Shown in pieces: positions 17,355-27,225 of a stretch of 64,000 nt of DNA; the first letter of the stretch is position 1; each line of letters begins with the position of its first letter. The notes beneath the pieces were generated by a model. It was not told the origin of the DNA. It saw nothing but the letters and a program-made list of their open reading frames with translations, and searched no databases. Source of the stretch: Rhodococcus sp. Leaf247 (GTDB lineage: Bacteria; Actinomycetota; Actinomycetes; Mycobacteriales; Mycobacteriaceae); NCBI RefSeq assembly GCF_001426185.1, contig NZ_LMRP01000001.1:124483-188482 (forward strand), written 5' to 3'. A program made the position numbers and the translations under genes.

Positions 17355-19510
17355 GCGGGAGTCCCCGTCCGCGTCGAGACCGGTGCGAGGCGTACGGCGC
17401 AGACCTTGAACTCGGGCATCCGGCTGGTCGGATCCAGAGCCGGGTTGGTGACGAGGTTGGCACGGGCGTCGTCGGCGAAGTGGAACGGCAGGAACACCGT
17501 GTCCAGACGCATCGACGCGTCACAGACGACCCGCGCGATCACCGTTCCGCGTCGGGAGACCACGTCGGCGTCGTCGCCCGCGGCGAGGCCCGCTCGCATC
17601 GCGGTGTCGGGGTGGATCTGGACGAACATCGGTCCGGCCGCGTCGGACAAGGACGGCACGCGGCGCGTCTGCGCCCCCGATTGGTAATGCGTCAGCACCC
17701 GTCCGGTGGTGGCCAGCAAGGGATACTCGGCATCGGTGGGCTCCGCCGGTCCGATGTGGTCGACTGAGACGAATCGTGCTCGGCCGGAGGGTGTCTCGAA
17801 GCGGTCGAGGAACAGCCTCGGGGTGCCCCGGTGCGAGATCGACGTCACGGGCCAGTGCAAGGCCTCCCCTGCGTCGAGGCGGTCGTAGGTCACTCCGGAG
17901 TAGTCGGCGAGACCGCCCTCCGACGCCAGCCGCAACTCGTCGAACACGACGCGTGGGTCACGAGGGAAGCGTTCGGGCGGCTGGCCCAGCCGTTCGGCCA
18001 GATCGGCGAGAATGTCGAGTTCACCGCGAGCTCCCTCGGGCGCGTCCATGGCTTTGCGACGCCGCAGGATCCGCCCCTCGAGCGACGTCATGGTGCCTTC
18101 TTCCTCCGCCCACTGCAGCGTGGGAAGAACGACGTCGGCCATCCTCGCGGTCTCGGACAGGACGAAGTCGGTGACGACGAGCATCTCGAGCGATGCGAGT
18201 CGGTCCACGATGTGGCCGGCGCGCGGCGCGGACACGGCGATGTTCGAGCCGTGGACCATCAGCGCCCGTGGTCCACCCGGTCGTCCGAGCGCGTCGAGCA
18301 GCTCGTAGGCGCTCAGCCCGGCGCCGGGGAGCTCGGACTCGTCGATTCCCCACACCGACGCGATGTGGTGCCGTGCAGCGGGATCGGAGATCTTGCGGTA
18401 TCCGGGAAGTTGGTCGGCCTTCTGTCCGTGCTCGCGGCCGCCCTGCCCGTTGCCCTGACCGGTGATGCATCCGTACCCGGTGCCGCGCCGACCGCACAGG
18501 CCGAGCGTGAGTGCGAGACCGATGACCGCGGAGACGGTGTCCGTTCCCGATGCGTGCTGCTCGGCGCCTCGCGCAGTGAGGATGTACGCGCCGGTGCCGT
18601 TGTCGCGCGAGGCGGCCAGCAGCCGGACGGTCTCGCGAAGTCGACCGACCGGCACGCCCGTGACGCGCTCGGTACGCTCCGGCCACCATGCGGCCGCCGC
18701 GGTCCAGAACTCGTCGAAACCTTCGGTGCGAGAGTCGATGTAGTCCCGGTCGGCATACCCTTCGACCACTGCGAGATGGATCAGACCCAGCGCCAGCGCG
18801 AGATCCGTTCCGGGAGCGAGCTGAAGATGCACGCCCCCTGCCGACAGTGCCCGGTCCACGGTGGCGGTGCGCCGGGGGTCGGCGACGATCAGCCCACCGG
18901 CGTCGGCGGCTGTCCGCAGGTGTTGCACGAACGGCGGCATCGTCTCCGCGACGTTGCCACCCAGTACCAGGACGGCGCGCGCGGATCCGATATCGGCGAG
19001 CGGGAACGGAAGGCCCCGGTCGAGTCCGAACGACTTGTTGCCGGCTGCCGCTGCCGAGGACATGCAGAACCGGCCGTTGTAGTCGATGTTCGAGGTACCG
19101 AGAGCGACGCGGGCGAATTTGCCGAGCATGTAGGACTTCTCGTTGGTCAGTCCCCCGGCGCCGAAGATACCGACGGCATCGGCGCCGTGGTCGCGTCGGA
19201 TGCGCCGCACCGTGTCGGCGATCAGGTCGAGGGCGCGGTCCCAGGTCGTCGGGACCAACTCACCGTCCTGCCGCACGAGCGGTGTGGTGAGGCGTCCGGG
19301 AACACGGAGCACCTCGGCGGCGGTCCACCCCTTCTGGCACAGGCCGCCCTTGTTGGTGGGGAACTGTCGGGCCTCGATGCCCGCCTCCGCTGCATCCGAG
19401 CCGGTGACGGTCATCGCGCACTGCAGTCCGCAGTACGGGCAGTGGGTCGCCGTTCCTGCGTGAGCGGTCGTGCCCAAGACGGACGACGGAACGGATGCAG
19501 CGACGGTCAT
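17351..19510 (-). CDS. nasA: assimilatory nitrate reductase catalytic subunit (molybdopterin, Fe-S)
   Basis: 719-residue bis-MGD oxidoreductase reducing nitrate to nitrite in the cytoplasm. The N-terminal [4Fe-4S] ligands are Cys24, Cys27, Cys31 and Cys58 (HCPYCGLQC...LCQKGW). It continues through GRFCMSSAAAA, ITGQGNGQGGREHGQKADQ and VHGSNIAVS to a C-terminal molybdopterin dinucleotide-binding domain (TTGRVLTHYQSG). There is no C-terminal BFD domain; that function sits in the separate nasB gene. The start at 19510 overlaps the narK stop (ATGA); only a weak binding site is visible, consistent with coupling. The longer frame to 20221 is a shadow of narK. No signal peptide or Tat motif, so assimilatory rather than periplasmic. 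Confidence 0.92.
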   Translation of the reverse strand: MTVAASVPSSVLGTTAHAGTATHCPYCGLQCAMTVTGSDAAEAGIEARQFPTNKGGLCQKGWTAAEVLRVPGRLTTPLVRQDGELVPTTWDRALDLIADTVRRIRRDHGADAVGIFGAGGLTNEKSYMLGKFARVALGTSNIDYNGRFCMSSAAAAGNKSFGLDRGLPFPLADIGSARAVLVLGGNVAETMPPFVQHLRTAADAGGLIVADPRRTATVDRALSAGGVHLQLAPGTDLALALGLIHLAVVEGYADRDYIDSRTEGFDEFWTAAAAWWPERTERVTGVPVGRLRETVRLLAASRDNGTGAYILTARGAEQHASGTDTVSAVIGLALTLGLCGRRGTGYGCITGQGNGQGGREHGQKADQLPGYRKISDPAARHHIASVWGIDESELPGAGLSAYELLDALGRPGGPRALMVHGSNIAVSAPRAGHIVDRLASLEMLVVTDFVLSETARMADVVLPTLQWAEEEGTMTSLEGRILRRRKAMDAPEGARGELDILADLAERLGQPPERFPRDPRVVFDELRLASEGGLADYSGVTYDRLDAGEALHWPVTSISHRGTPRLFLDRFETPSGRARFVSVDHIGPAEPTDAEYPLLATTGRVLTHYQSGAQTRRVPSLSDAAGPMFVQIHPDTAMRAGLAAGDDADVVSRRGTVIARVVCDASMRLDTVFLPFHFADDARANLVTNPALDPTSRMPEFKVCAVRLAPVSTRTGTPA

Positions 19511-20970
19511 ACGGTGATCACGCTCGCTGCCTCGGACGTCGAGCTCTTGCGGAGGTAGACGGCCCACGTGGCCGCTGCGCAGAGGACGTAGAAGATCAGG
19601 AAGACCCAGAAGGCGGACGTCGCGGACTTGGCCGTACCGGAGTACGAGGCGCGGAGAACCAGGTTGATGGCTACGCCGCCGAGTGCGCCGATGGCGCCGG
19701 CGATGCCGATGAGCGCGCCGGACATACGGCGCGACCAGGCAGCCTGCTCGTCGCTCGACATGCCGACCAGTTCGGTGGACTTCGCCGCGAAGATCGCCGG
19801 GATCATCTTGTAGACGGATCCGTTGCCCAGGCCCGACAGGACGAACAGCAGGATGAAGCCGATGACGTAGAAGATCATCATCGAGCCGGTCGCAGCTCCC
19901 GCCGTCGAGTCGTCGGACATCGACGTGGCCACCAGGATTCCGGCGGAGAAGATCATGGCGACGAAGGTGTACATCGTGATCCGCCCGCCGCCGACACGGT
20001 CGGCGAACTTGCCGCCGATGGGCCGCGAGAGGGATCCGAGCAACGGTCCGATGAAGGCGATCTGCGCGGCGTGCAGCGACGCCTGCGCCTGCATCGCCGG
20101 GGTGACCGCTCCCCCGTCGGCGAGGCCGGCCAGGAAGTTGATCTGCAGGATCTGTCCGAACGCGAAGCTGTACCCGATGAACGACCCGAACGTACCGATG
20201 TAGAGGAAGGCGATCCACCACGAGTCCGAGAAGCGGAGGACGTCGATCATGGAGCGCCCGTTGGTCTTCTGGTTGTCGAGGTTGTCCATGTACAGCGCGG
20301 CACCCACCGCGGCCAGGGCGATGAAGACGAGGTAGACGGCGCAGACGATCTCGGGTGCGGTGTTGCCGACCGTGGCGATGACGAGCAGGCCGATCAGCTG
20401 GATGACAGGGACGCCGATGTTGCCGCCGCCCGCGTTCAGGCCGAGGGCCCAGCCCTTCTCACGCTGCGGGTAGAACGCGTTGATGTTCGTCATCGACGAC
20501 GCGAAGTTGCCTCCGCCCAGTCCAGCGAACGCCGCCACGATCAGATACGTCGTGTACGAGGCCGGGTTCATCATGAAGTACAAGGTCAGCACCGTCGGGA
20601 TCAATAGCACCAGGGCGCTGAAGATCGTCCAGTTGCGTCCGCCGAACTTGGCCGTGGCGAAGGTGTACGGGATGCGCAGGATCGCGCCCACCAGGGTCGG
20701 GACGGCCACGAGGAAGAATTTGCCCGCGGGGTCGATCCCGTACTGAGCCATCGGCATGAAGAGGACCATGACCGACCAGATGGACCAGATCGAGAAGCCG
20801 ACATGCTCGGCGACGACGGACCAGAGGAGATTGCGCTTGGCGATCTGCTTGCCGCCGGCCTCCCAGGCCTCGACGTCCTCGGCGTCCCAGTTCGAGATGT
20901 GGTGCCGACGAACCTCTGTGGCGGTACCGGTGGGCGCCGCGGCAGCGCCGGTGTCCGACAAGCTGGTCAC
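19507..20970 (-). CDS. narK: nitrate/nitrite transporter NarK family (MFS)
   Basis: 487-residue MFS protein with about 12 membrane segments. The NarK signatures are GLGGGNFASSMTNINAFYP and GLNAGGGNIGVPVIQL, with a second G-rich signature GLGNGSVYKMIP. It should import nitrate (or exchange nitrate/nitrite). First gene of the operon: the GTG start at 20970 has AGGAGG about 7 bases upstream. The upstream gap to 21112 carries a candidate GlnR-type element. It overlaps nasA by 4 bases. Confidence 0.92.
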   Translation of the reverse strand: MTSLSDTGAAAAPTGTATEVRRHHISNWDAEDVEAWEAGGKQIAKRNLLWSVVAEHVGFSIWSIWSVMVLFMPMAQYGIDPAGKFFLVAVPTLVGAILRIPYTFATAKFGGRNWTIFSALVLLIPTVLTLYFMMNPASYTTYLIVAAFAGLGGGNFASSMTNINAFYPQREKGWALGLNAGGGNIGVPVIQLIGLLVIATVGNTAPEIVCAVYLVFIALAAVGAALYMDNLDNQKTNGRSMIDVLRFSDSWWIAFLYIGTFGSFIGYSFAFGQILQINFLAGLADGGAVTPAMQAQASLHAAQIAFIGPLLGSLSRPIGGKFADRVGGGRITMYTFVAMIFSAGILVATSMSDDSTAGAATGSMMIFYVIGFILLFVLSGLGNGSVYKMIPAIFAAKSTELVGMSSDEQAAWSRRMSGALIGIAGAIGALGGVAINLVLRASYSGTAKSATSAFWVFLIFYVLCAAATWAVYLRKSSTSEAASVITV

Positions 20971-21037
20971 GAGTGGCCTCCTGATCTGTGGGGAAGCCCA
21001 AAGATAGGAAAACCATGTTGCGGCGGCGCTGCACGGC

Positions 21038-21075
21038 GTGACCCGTGCGTGAACTTGACCTCACGGCCGTGTTTC
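21038..21075. promoter_or_regulatory. candidate GlnR-type binding region upstream of narK
   Basis: Four pentamers spaced exactly 11 bases apart (plus-strand reading): GTGAC, GTGAA, CTCAC, GTTTC, each separated by 6 bases. The first and last fit the GlnR half-sites GTnAC and GaAAC in one or other orientation; the middle two fit poorly. It lies 68-105 bases upstream of the narK start, where an activator would bind. GlnR control of nitrate genes is established in actinobacteria; binding here is inference. Confidence 0.35.
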
Positions 21076-21112
21076 GCCGGTGGTGAGGGCCGCGGGAGCT
21101 ACCCGGCCGGGG

Positions 21113-22405
21113 TCACGCGGCGACGACGTCCTCGAGCATGCGCGGCCGGCACGCCGCCTTGGCGGCGACGAGGAGCACGACGACACCACCGCTGAGGAAG
21201 GCGAAGGACCACTCCCAGCCGCCCGAAAGCTCGTGCAGCACACCGAAGAGGATGGGACCGGCGCACGCGATGATGTAGCCGGCGCCCTGCGTGAAGCCCG
21301 ACAACGACGCGGACCCGGCAGCCGTACGTGTCCTCAGATTGATGAGGGTCAGCGACATCGGGAAGGTGATGGGTCCTGCGCCGAGCAGGATGACCCACAG
21401 CACCGTTCCGCTCGACGGCGACCACAGCAGGCCGGCGAAACCGGCGATGTAGAGCACCGCGCACCCGATGACGATGGGGTACGGATCGATCATCCTGCTC
21501 GTCAGCGACGGCGCGATCAGCGACCCCGTCAGCCCGACGGCCGCGAACACGCCGAGCGACGCACCTGCGGCACCCTCCCCGATTCCCGCCTCGACGAGCA
21601 GCGACGGCAGCCAGGTCAGCATCGAGTACGTGACCATCGAGGTCATGGCGAACATGCCCGCCATCCCCCAGCCCAGCGATGTCTTCCAGACAGGGATCGA
21701 TGCCGCCACGGGCAGCGCAGGTTCGGGTGTGGCGGGCTCCGGGCTTGCCGACGTCTCGGTCGGAGCTGCCGCTGCCGCCCGCGCGGTGCTCGTCCGCCGC
21801 GTCAGCACGACCGCCGTCCACGGCACGACCGCCGCCACGGCCGCCAGGCCCCACATCGCGAGCGACCAGCGCCACCCCAGAGCATCGGCCACCGGAACGG
21901 CGGTGAGGGTCGGAACGATGGTGCCCAACTGCAGGAGGCAGATGTAGACCGTGCTCATCATGGCCAGGCGATCCGAGAAGTATCGCTTGACCAGCGGAGG
22001 AATCACCACGTTGCCGACACCCATGCCGGCGAGGGCGACCGCGGAGAGCAGAAGGAGCGACCCGTACCCCGGCGCGAAGGAGCGCGCGAAGATGCCGATC
22101 GCCGTCAGGGCCGCCGCGGCGAGCGCAGTCCGCTCGAGCCCCAGGCGCGAGGTGACGACAGGGGTCGCCACACCGAAGACGGCGAACATCAGGGTCGGCA
22201 GCATGCCGAGGACGCCGATCGCGCCGGCACCGAAGCCGAGATCGTCGCCGATGCGCGGGAACAGCGGCGAGACGGACGTGACCGCGGCGCGGAGGGTGAA
22301 CGCGGACAGGATGATCGCGGCGAACACCAGGAGCCGCCCCTGCAGGGTGGACCGCGTCCGGGACACGGCGGTAGTAGGCGCGGCAGCTGTCATGCGGGAA
22401 ATCAT
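21113..22405 (-). CDS. MFS transporter, CynX/NimT-like
   Basis: 430 residues with about 12 hydrophobic segments, split by a polar Ala/Pro/Glu-rich loop (around residues 205-235). The SRLGLERTALAA, FAVFGVATPVV and GAGYIIACAGPILFG regions resemble CynX/YeaN-type transporters, whose substrates include cyanate and 2-nitroimidazole; the substrate here cannot be told. Two possible starts, 22405 and 22393; neither has a strong binding site. It ends 142 bases upstream of narK and may be transcribed separately. The divergent FadR-type regulator, 75 bases away, is the likely controller. Confidence 0.8.
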   Translation of the reverse strand: MISRMTAAAPTTAVSRTRSTLQGRLLVFAAIILSAFTLRAAVTSVSPLFPRIGDDLGFGAGAIGVLGMLPTLMFAVFGVATPVVTSRLGLERTALAAAALTAIGIFARSFAPGYGSLLLLSAVALAGMGVGNVVIPPLVKRYFSDRLAMMSTVYICLLQLGTIVPTLTAVPVADALGWRWSLAMWGLAAVAAVVPWTAVVLTRRTSTARAAAAAPTETSASPEPATPEPALPVAASIPVWKTSLGWGMAGMFAMTSMVTYSMLTWLPSLLVEAGIGEGAAGASLGVFAAVGLTGSLIAPSLTSRMIDPYPIVIGCAVLYIAGFAGLLWSPSSGTVLWVILLGAGPITFPMSLTLINLRTRTAAGSASLSGFTQGAGYIIACAGPILFGVLHELSGGWEWSFAFLSGGVVVLLVAAKAACRPRMLEDVVAA

Positions 22406-22447
22406 AGGATGATCCGACTACTCGTGGCAAAGGCTCTACCATGGGAC

Positions 22448-22459
22448 CGGTCACGACCG
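22448..22459. promoter_or_regulatory. candidate operator of the FadR-type regulator
   Basis: Inverted repeat CGGTC-AC-GACCG in the 75-bp gap between the divergent transporter and regulator, 21 bases upstream of the regulator GTG. GGTC..GACC cores are common for FadR-subfamily GntR proteins. The role is inferred from position and shape. Confidence 0.4.
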
Positions 22460-22480
22460 TCCCCCACAGGAAGAACCGAC

Positions 22481-23146
22481 GTGCAACCTGTTCGACGACA
22501 GAGCCTGATCGGCCAGGTCACCGACCAGCTCCGCGGCGAGATCGAGTCCGGGAACTGGCCCGTCGGCGCCAGGATTCCCACCGAGCCCGAACTCACCGAA
22601 CTCACCGGGACCGGGCGCAACACTGTCCGCGAGGCCGTCCAGGCCTTGGTTCACGCCGGGATGCTGGAGAGGCGACAGGGCTCCGGAACCTACGTCACCG
22701 CATCCTCCGACGTCCCGTCCGCCATGGGGAAGTACTTTTCCTCGGCGCGGCGACGCGACGTGTTCGAATTGCGCCGGGCTCTGGACACCACCGCCGCGAC
22801 GCTGGCGGCCGAGCGGCGCACGGACGACGACGTCCGGATTCTCCATGACACGCTGGCCCGCCGCACGCAGTTGTGGGACGTCGACCGTACGCAGGCTCTG
22901 CATCTCGACGTCGCACTTCACCGCGCCATCGTCGCCGCGAGCCACAACAGCATCTACCTCGAGGTCTACGACTTCCTGTTGCCGAGCATCGAGGAGACCA
23001 TCGTCGACCACAGCGCCGGCTCCGATCGCGCCTTCCACGACGAGCACGCGGCACTGGTCCACGCGGTCGTGGCCGGCGACGCCGATGCAGCGGCCACCGC
23101 CGCGCGATGCTTCTTCACGGTGCTGGCCGCCGACGGCGCCGACTGA
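22481..23146 (+). CDS. GntR-family regulator, FadR (FCD) subfamily
   Basis: 221 residues. The N-terminal winged helix contains RIPTEPELTELTGTGRNTVREAVQALVHAGMLERRQGSGTYV-type residues (about 25-70). The C-terminal all-helical FCD ligand domain (about 85-215) has RRALDTTAATLAAERR, DVALHRAI and FHDEHAALVHAV, whose Asp/His residues usually bind a metal and a carboxylate effector. The GTG start at 22481 has AGGAAG 8 bases upstream; the much longer open frame upstream is antisense to the transporter. It probably represses the divergent MFS gene. The effector is unknown. Confidence 0.85.
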   Translation: MQPVRRQSLIGQVTDQLRGEIESGNWPVGARIPTEPELTELTGTGRNTVREAVQALVHAGMLERRQGSGTYVTASSDVPSAMGKYFSSARRRDVFELRRALDTTAATLAAERRTDDDVRILHDTLARRTQLWDVDRTQALHLDVALHRAIVAASHNSIYLEVYDFLLPSIEETIVDHSAGSDRAFHDEHAALVHAVVAGDADAAATAARCFFTVLAADGAD

Positions 23147-23163
23147 TCGGAGCCGTCCCGCGA

Positions 23164-24018
23164 CTACAGGATGAGTCGGATCAGGTCCGCCGTCCGCGCC
23201 AGGCCGGGGAACGCCTCCGCGGTGGATCGTGGGTGCAGAGCGTGCACGGCGAGCCGGAACATGACGGCGCGCAACAACATCTGTGGCCATTCCGGCATAT
23301 CGTCCCACCGGCCGATCAGTCCGTCGTCCGCGCCGCCCCACGACAATGCGTCGACGACGACGACCGCGGCAGCCCAGGACGCGGGACGCCAGTACGGGGT
23401 GATATCGGTGATCCCCGGCGCCTGGACGCCGTCGAACAGGACCGTGCCGAACAGATCACCGTGCACGAGCTGGTCGGGGGACTCGACGGGTCGACGCAGC
23501 GTCGCCAACTGGCCGATGATCTCGATGCTGCGGAGTCCGTCCGGCGAGGTCGGTTCGATCGCTCCTCCGGCGCGCGCCGAGCGGAACGGGACCGTCTCCC
23601 ACGCCGCGCGGTCGGCGGCGGCGAACACGTCGACGTCCGTCCAGGGCGCAACCGGAGTCTGGGTCAGGAACCGAGGCTTCTCGAGCTGGGACGTCGCGAC
23701 GTGCAACCGGGTCGCCAGGGACACCACCTCGTCGTGGCGTGGTTCGGGGACCCCCTCGATGTAGGTGTCCGCGCGCCACCCCGACACGACGTACCTGCCG
23801 TCGGTCGAGCGGACCGGGTGCGCCAGCCGAACACCTTCCACCGCAAGGGTTTCGCGGACCTTCGCCGACCACGCACCGCGGGCGTGGTCGGCCACCGGCG
23901 AGAGCACCACGTCACCGAGGCGCCATCCTCCGTCCCAGTCCGCACCGAGTGCCACCGGCGACACATCGCGCAGGCCGAACGTTCCGATGACGTGCTGGGG
24001 AGGTTCCGCCGAAGTCAT
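23164..24018 (-). CDS. conserved actinobacterial protein, Rv3205c-like (TIGR02569 type)
   Basis: 284 residues, no signal or membrane segment. It has aminoglycoside-phosphotransferase-like features: an LVHGDLFGTVLFD segment resembling the catalytic loop HGDxxxxN but lacking its Asn, and ITDITPYWRPASW in place of the metal-binding DxD region. It may be a degenerate kinase fold. The start at 24018 is chosen over the longer frame to 24099 because the conserved region begins with HVIGTFGL. It lies directly downstream of moeZ, as Rv3205c does. Function unknown. Confidence 0.75.
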   Translation of the reverse strand: MTSAEPPQHVIGTFGLRDVSPVALGADWDGGWRLGDVVLSPVADHARGAWSAKVRETLAVEGVRLAHPVRSTDGRYVVSGWRADTYIEGVPEPRHDEVVSLATRLHVATSQLEKPRFLTQTPVAPWTDVDVFAAADRAAWETVPFRSARAGGAIEPTSPDGLRSIEIIGQLATLRRPVESPDQLVHGDLFGTVLFDGVQAPGITDITPYWRPASWAAAVVVVDALSWGGADDGLIGRWDDMPEWPQMLLRAVMFRLAVHALHPRSTAEAFPGLARTADLIRLIL

Positions 24019-24099
24019 GACGGCCACCGTACCGCCGTCGGCGGGTCGGTTTCTCTCCCCGCCGAGCGTGTCCGCCCGGTGTTCGGCACGTCCGAGCAT

Positions 24100-25296
24100 T
24101 CAGTACGTCGGGAGCGACGGATCCACGTCGCGTGTCCATGCCTCGATGCCGCCGCGCAGATGGTGCACATCGGTCATGCCTGCCGCGCGCAGTGCGACCA
24201 ATGCCTCCGCGGACCGAATGCCGGTCTTGCAGTAGAGGACGACCGGTCGATCCTGTGGGAGCGACGTCATCGCATCGCCGCGCAGGATGTCGGCGAGCGG
24301 GATCAGCGACGCGCCGTCGAGATGGACGATGTCCCACTCGACCGGGTCACGGACATCGATCAGGGAGACGGGGCCGGAGCCGTCGAGCAGCGCACGGACC
24401 TGCACAGGATCGAGATCGCCGTCGACGGACACCACCGCCGGGGCGGGGCTGATCACGCCGCAGGAGACCTCGTAGTCGGACTCCACCGCGGTGACGGGCA
24501 CGCGGGACGGATCACGCCGCAGCGTCACGGTGCGGAAGGTCATCGTGCGGGCGTCGTAGATCAGGAGACGACCGAGCAGCGTGTCCCCCATGCCCGTGAC
24601 CAGTTTGACGGCCTCCGTCGCCATGATCGATCCGACCACGCCGCACAGGACGCCCAACACACCCGCTTCCGAACACGACGGCACCGTCCCCGGCTCGGGG
24701 GGATCCGGATACAGGTCCCGGTAGTCCACCCCCATCCCGCCGGGAGCGGCGTCCCAGAAGACGGAGATCTGCCCGTCGAAGCGGTAGATCGACCCCCACA
24801 CGTACGGCACGCCGGCCACGGCGGCGGCATCGTTCACCAGGTACCGCGTCGCGAAGTTGTCGGTGCCGTCGACCACGAGGTCGTACTGCCGGAAGATGTT
24901 GACCGCGTTGCGCGGTTCGAGTCTGACCTGATGCATCCGCACTTCGATCGTCGAATCCACCGCGGCGATGGACTCGCGGGCGCTCTGGGCCTTGGACCGC
25001 CCGATGTCCGCTTCGCCGTGGATGATCTGGCGCTGCAGGTTGGACGCATCCACCTCGTCGAATTCGACGATCCCCAGCGTGCCGACACCCGCGGACGCGA
25101 GGTAGAGCAGGACCGGGGAGCCGAGCCCGCCGGCGCCGACCACGAGGATCCGAGCGTTCCTCAGGCGGCGCTGTCCGAGGACACCCACGTCGGGGAGCAG
25201 GAGGTGACGGCTGTAGCGGGCCACCTGCTCACGGGAGAGCTCCGGTCCCGGATCGACCAGCGGGGCGAGCTCGCGGGGACGTGACGGCACGGTCAC
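24100..25296 (-). CDS. moeZ: MoeZ, adenylyltransferase/sulfurtransferase (ThiF/MoeB domain plus rhodanese)
   Basis: 398 residues. The N-terminal E1-like domain has a nucleotide-binding loop VVGAGGLGS (about 52-60), DEVDASNLQRQ and the TVPSCSEAGVLG cysteine region. The C-terminal rhodanese domain (about 300-395) has the active cysteine in LYCKTGIRSAE. It activates small sulfur-carrier proteins (MoaD/ThiS/CysO type), feeding molybdopterin and thiocarboxylate-dependent cysteine synthesis. The GTG start at 25296 overlaps the protease stop (GTGA). Its closeness to the nitrate island is probably incidental, since moeZ belongs to the conserved block. Confidence 0.93.
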   Translation of the reverse strand: MTVPSRPRELAPLVDPGPELSREQVARYSRHLLLPDVGVLGQRRLRNARILVVGAGGLGSPVLLYLASAGVGTLGIVEFDEVDASNLQRQIIHGEADIGRSKAQSARESIAAVDSTIEVRMHQVRLEPRNAVNIFRQYDLVVDGTDNFATRYLVNDAAAVAGVPYVWGSIYRFDGQISVFWDAAPGGMGVDYRDLYPDPPEPGTVPSCSEAGVLGVLCGVVGSIMATEAVKLVTGMGDTLLGRLLIYDARTMTFRTVTLRRDPSRVPVTAVESDYEVSCGVISPAPAVVSVDGDLDPVQVRALLDGSGPVSLIDVRDPVEWDIVHLDGASLIPLADILRGDAMTSLPQDRPVVLYCKTGIRSAEALVALRAAGMTDVHHLRGGIEAWTRDVDPSLPTY

Positions 25297-26306
25297 GCCC
25301 TCGGATAGGGCCACGGGTTGAAGCGACAGGTCTTGCCGTCCATCGGAACCACACCTTCGGGGTCGAGCACGGCGATGTCGTCGTTCGCCGTTCCGAACGT
25401 CTGCTGCATCATGATCGGCGCCAGACCGCCGTCCGTCTCGCACGGTTGGTGGGCCTGGTAGCCGATGGCGTGGCCGACTTCGTGGTTGATCTGGTACTGC
25501 CGGTAGGACCCGATGTCGCCTTGGAACGCCACCGCGCCGCGCACCCAGCGCGGCTCGTTGAGCACCACGCGTCCGATGCCGGGGTTGTAGCAGGACACCT
25601 CGAGCTGGATGTCGTACCCGCACGCGTCGCGGATGGTCAGCTGCGAGGTCAGGGACACGCGGAAATCGGGATCACCGGTGTCGACGCGTCGGAACGCGAA
25701 CCGCTGGTCGTTGGTCCAGCTCTTGGGGTTGCCCAGGGTCTGATCGACCAGGCGGCCGAACGACTCGTCCCCGCCGAAGCCTGTCGTGTCGACGCCGTCC
25801 TCGATCTCCACGGAGTACGTGAACGTCCGCTCCGTGCCCTGACCCACCTGATCGGTGGTTCCCGGCACCACACGCCACGTCCCCGCTCCCTGCACCGCGA
25901 ACTGGCCACCGTCCGGGAGCTGGCCGGACGGCACGGTCTCGGCGAAGTTGCCGTCCGCGGCGGGCGGTACGCCGATCACGCCGGTGCCGTCCGAGGTGTT
26001 GCTCAGAGCGGGGAACCCGGGAGCGGAATCGGTGGAGATCGCGGTGCCGGGATCGCGGATCGCATCGACGACGACCAGGATCGTGACCACCGCCAGGACG
26101 GGAATCGCGTACGCGCGCCATCCGTACGTGGCGGTGAAGCGGCCGAGGCGACTGCGCTTGCGCGCACTGCGCTCCGGCCGCGCGGGGCGCTGCCGGGACG
26201 GGTCCACAGCGGTGGGATCCCACTGCGCCCGCAACGGCTGATGCGACCGTCGGGCGCGGTCGTCACGCGCCTCGGACTCTCGCTGCGGCTGCCGTCGGTC
26301 GTTCAC
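25293..26306 (-). CDS. membrane-anchored DUF3152 zinc protease-like protein
   Basis: 337 residues. A basic, polar N-terminus (1-62) is followed by one membrane segment (about 64-82), then an extracellular domain. NHEVGHAIGYQAH (His275, Glu276, His279, possible third ligand His286) is a zinc-protease signature. Cysteines at 229, 239, 289 and near the end could form disulfides. Orthologue of Rv3207c by position. GTG start at 26306; it is divergent from the TetR gene with a gap of about 150 bp and coupled to moeZ by a 4-base overlap. The substrate is unknown. Confidence 0.85.
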   Translation of the reverse strand: MNDRRQPQRESEARDDRARRSHQPLRAQWDPTAVDPSRQRPARPERSARKRSRLGRFTATYGWRAYAIPVLAVVTILVVVDAIRDPGTAISTDSAPGFPALSNTSDGTGVIGVPPAADGNFAETVPSGQLPDGGQFAVQGAGTWRVVPGTTDQVGQGTERTFTYSVEIEDGVDTTGFGGDESFGRLVDQTLGNPKSWTNDQRFAFRRVDTGDPDFRVSLTSQLTIRDACGYDIQLEVSCYNPGIGRVVLNEPRWVRGAVAFQGDIGSYRQYQINHEVGHAIGYQAHQPCETDGGLAPIMMQQTFGTANDDIAVLDPEGVVPMDGKTCRFNPWPYPRA

Positions 26307-26394
26307 GGATCCAGGTTCTCACACGCGTCTGCGGCCCTGGCTCGGCGCGCCGGGGTATCGTCGTCACGATCTGCAGTACGACATGCCGCGTTAA

Positions 26395-27156
<762 letters not shown>

Positions 27157-27174
27157 CCCGTAGCCGGATACGCC

Positions 27175-27206
27175 GACGGCCCCGCACTCGCGAGTGCGGG
27201 GCCGTC
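27175..27206. terminator. hairpin terminator between TetR gene and DUF3107 gene
   Basis: A 32-base perfect palindrome (GACGGCCCCGCACTCG and its complement) with essentially no loop, lying between two converging genes. There is no T-run, so it probably acts on both transcripts as a GC-rich actinobacterial terminator. Confidence 0.75.
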
Positions 27207-27225
27207 CGTGCGTGAACGAGTGGCG

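Noticed and set aside
19495-20607. 370-codon plus-strand frame opposite narK
   Set aside because: Asp/Glu/Arg-rich antisense product; narK has clear transporter motifs.
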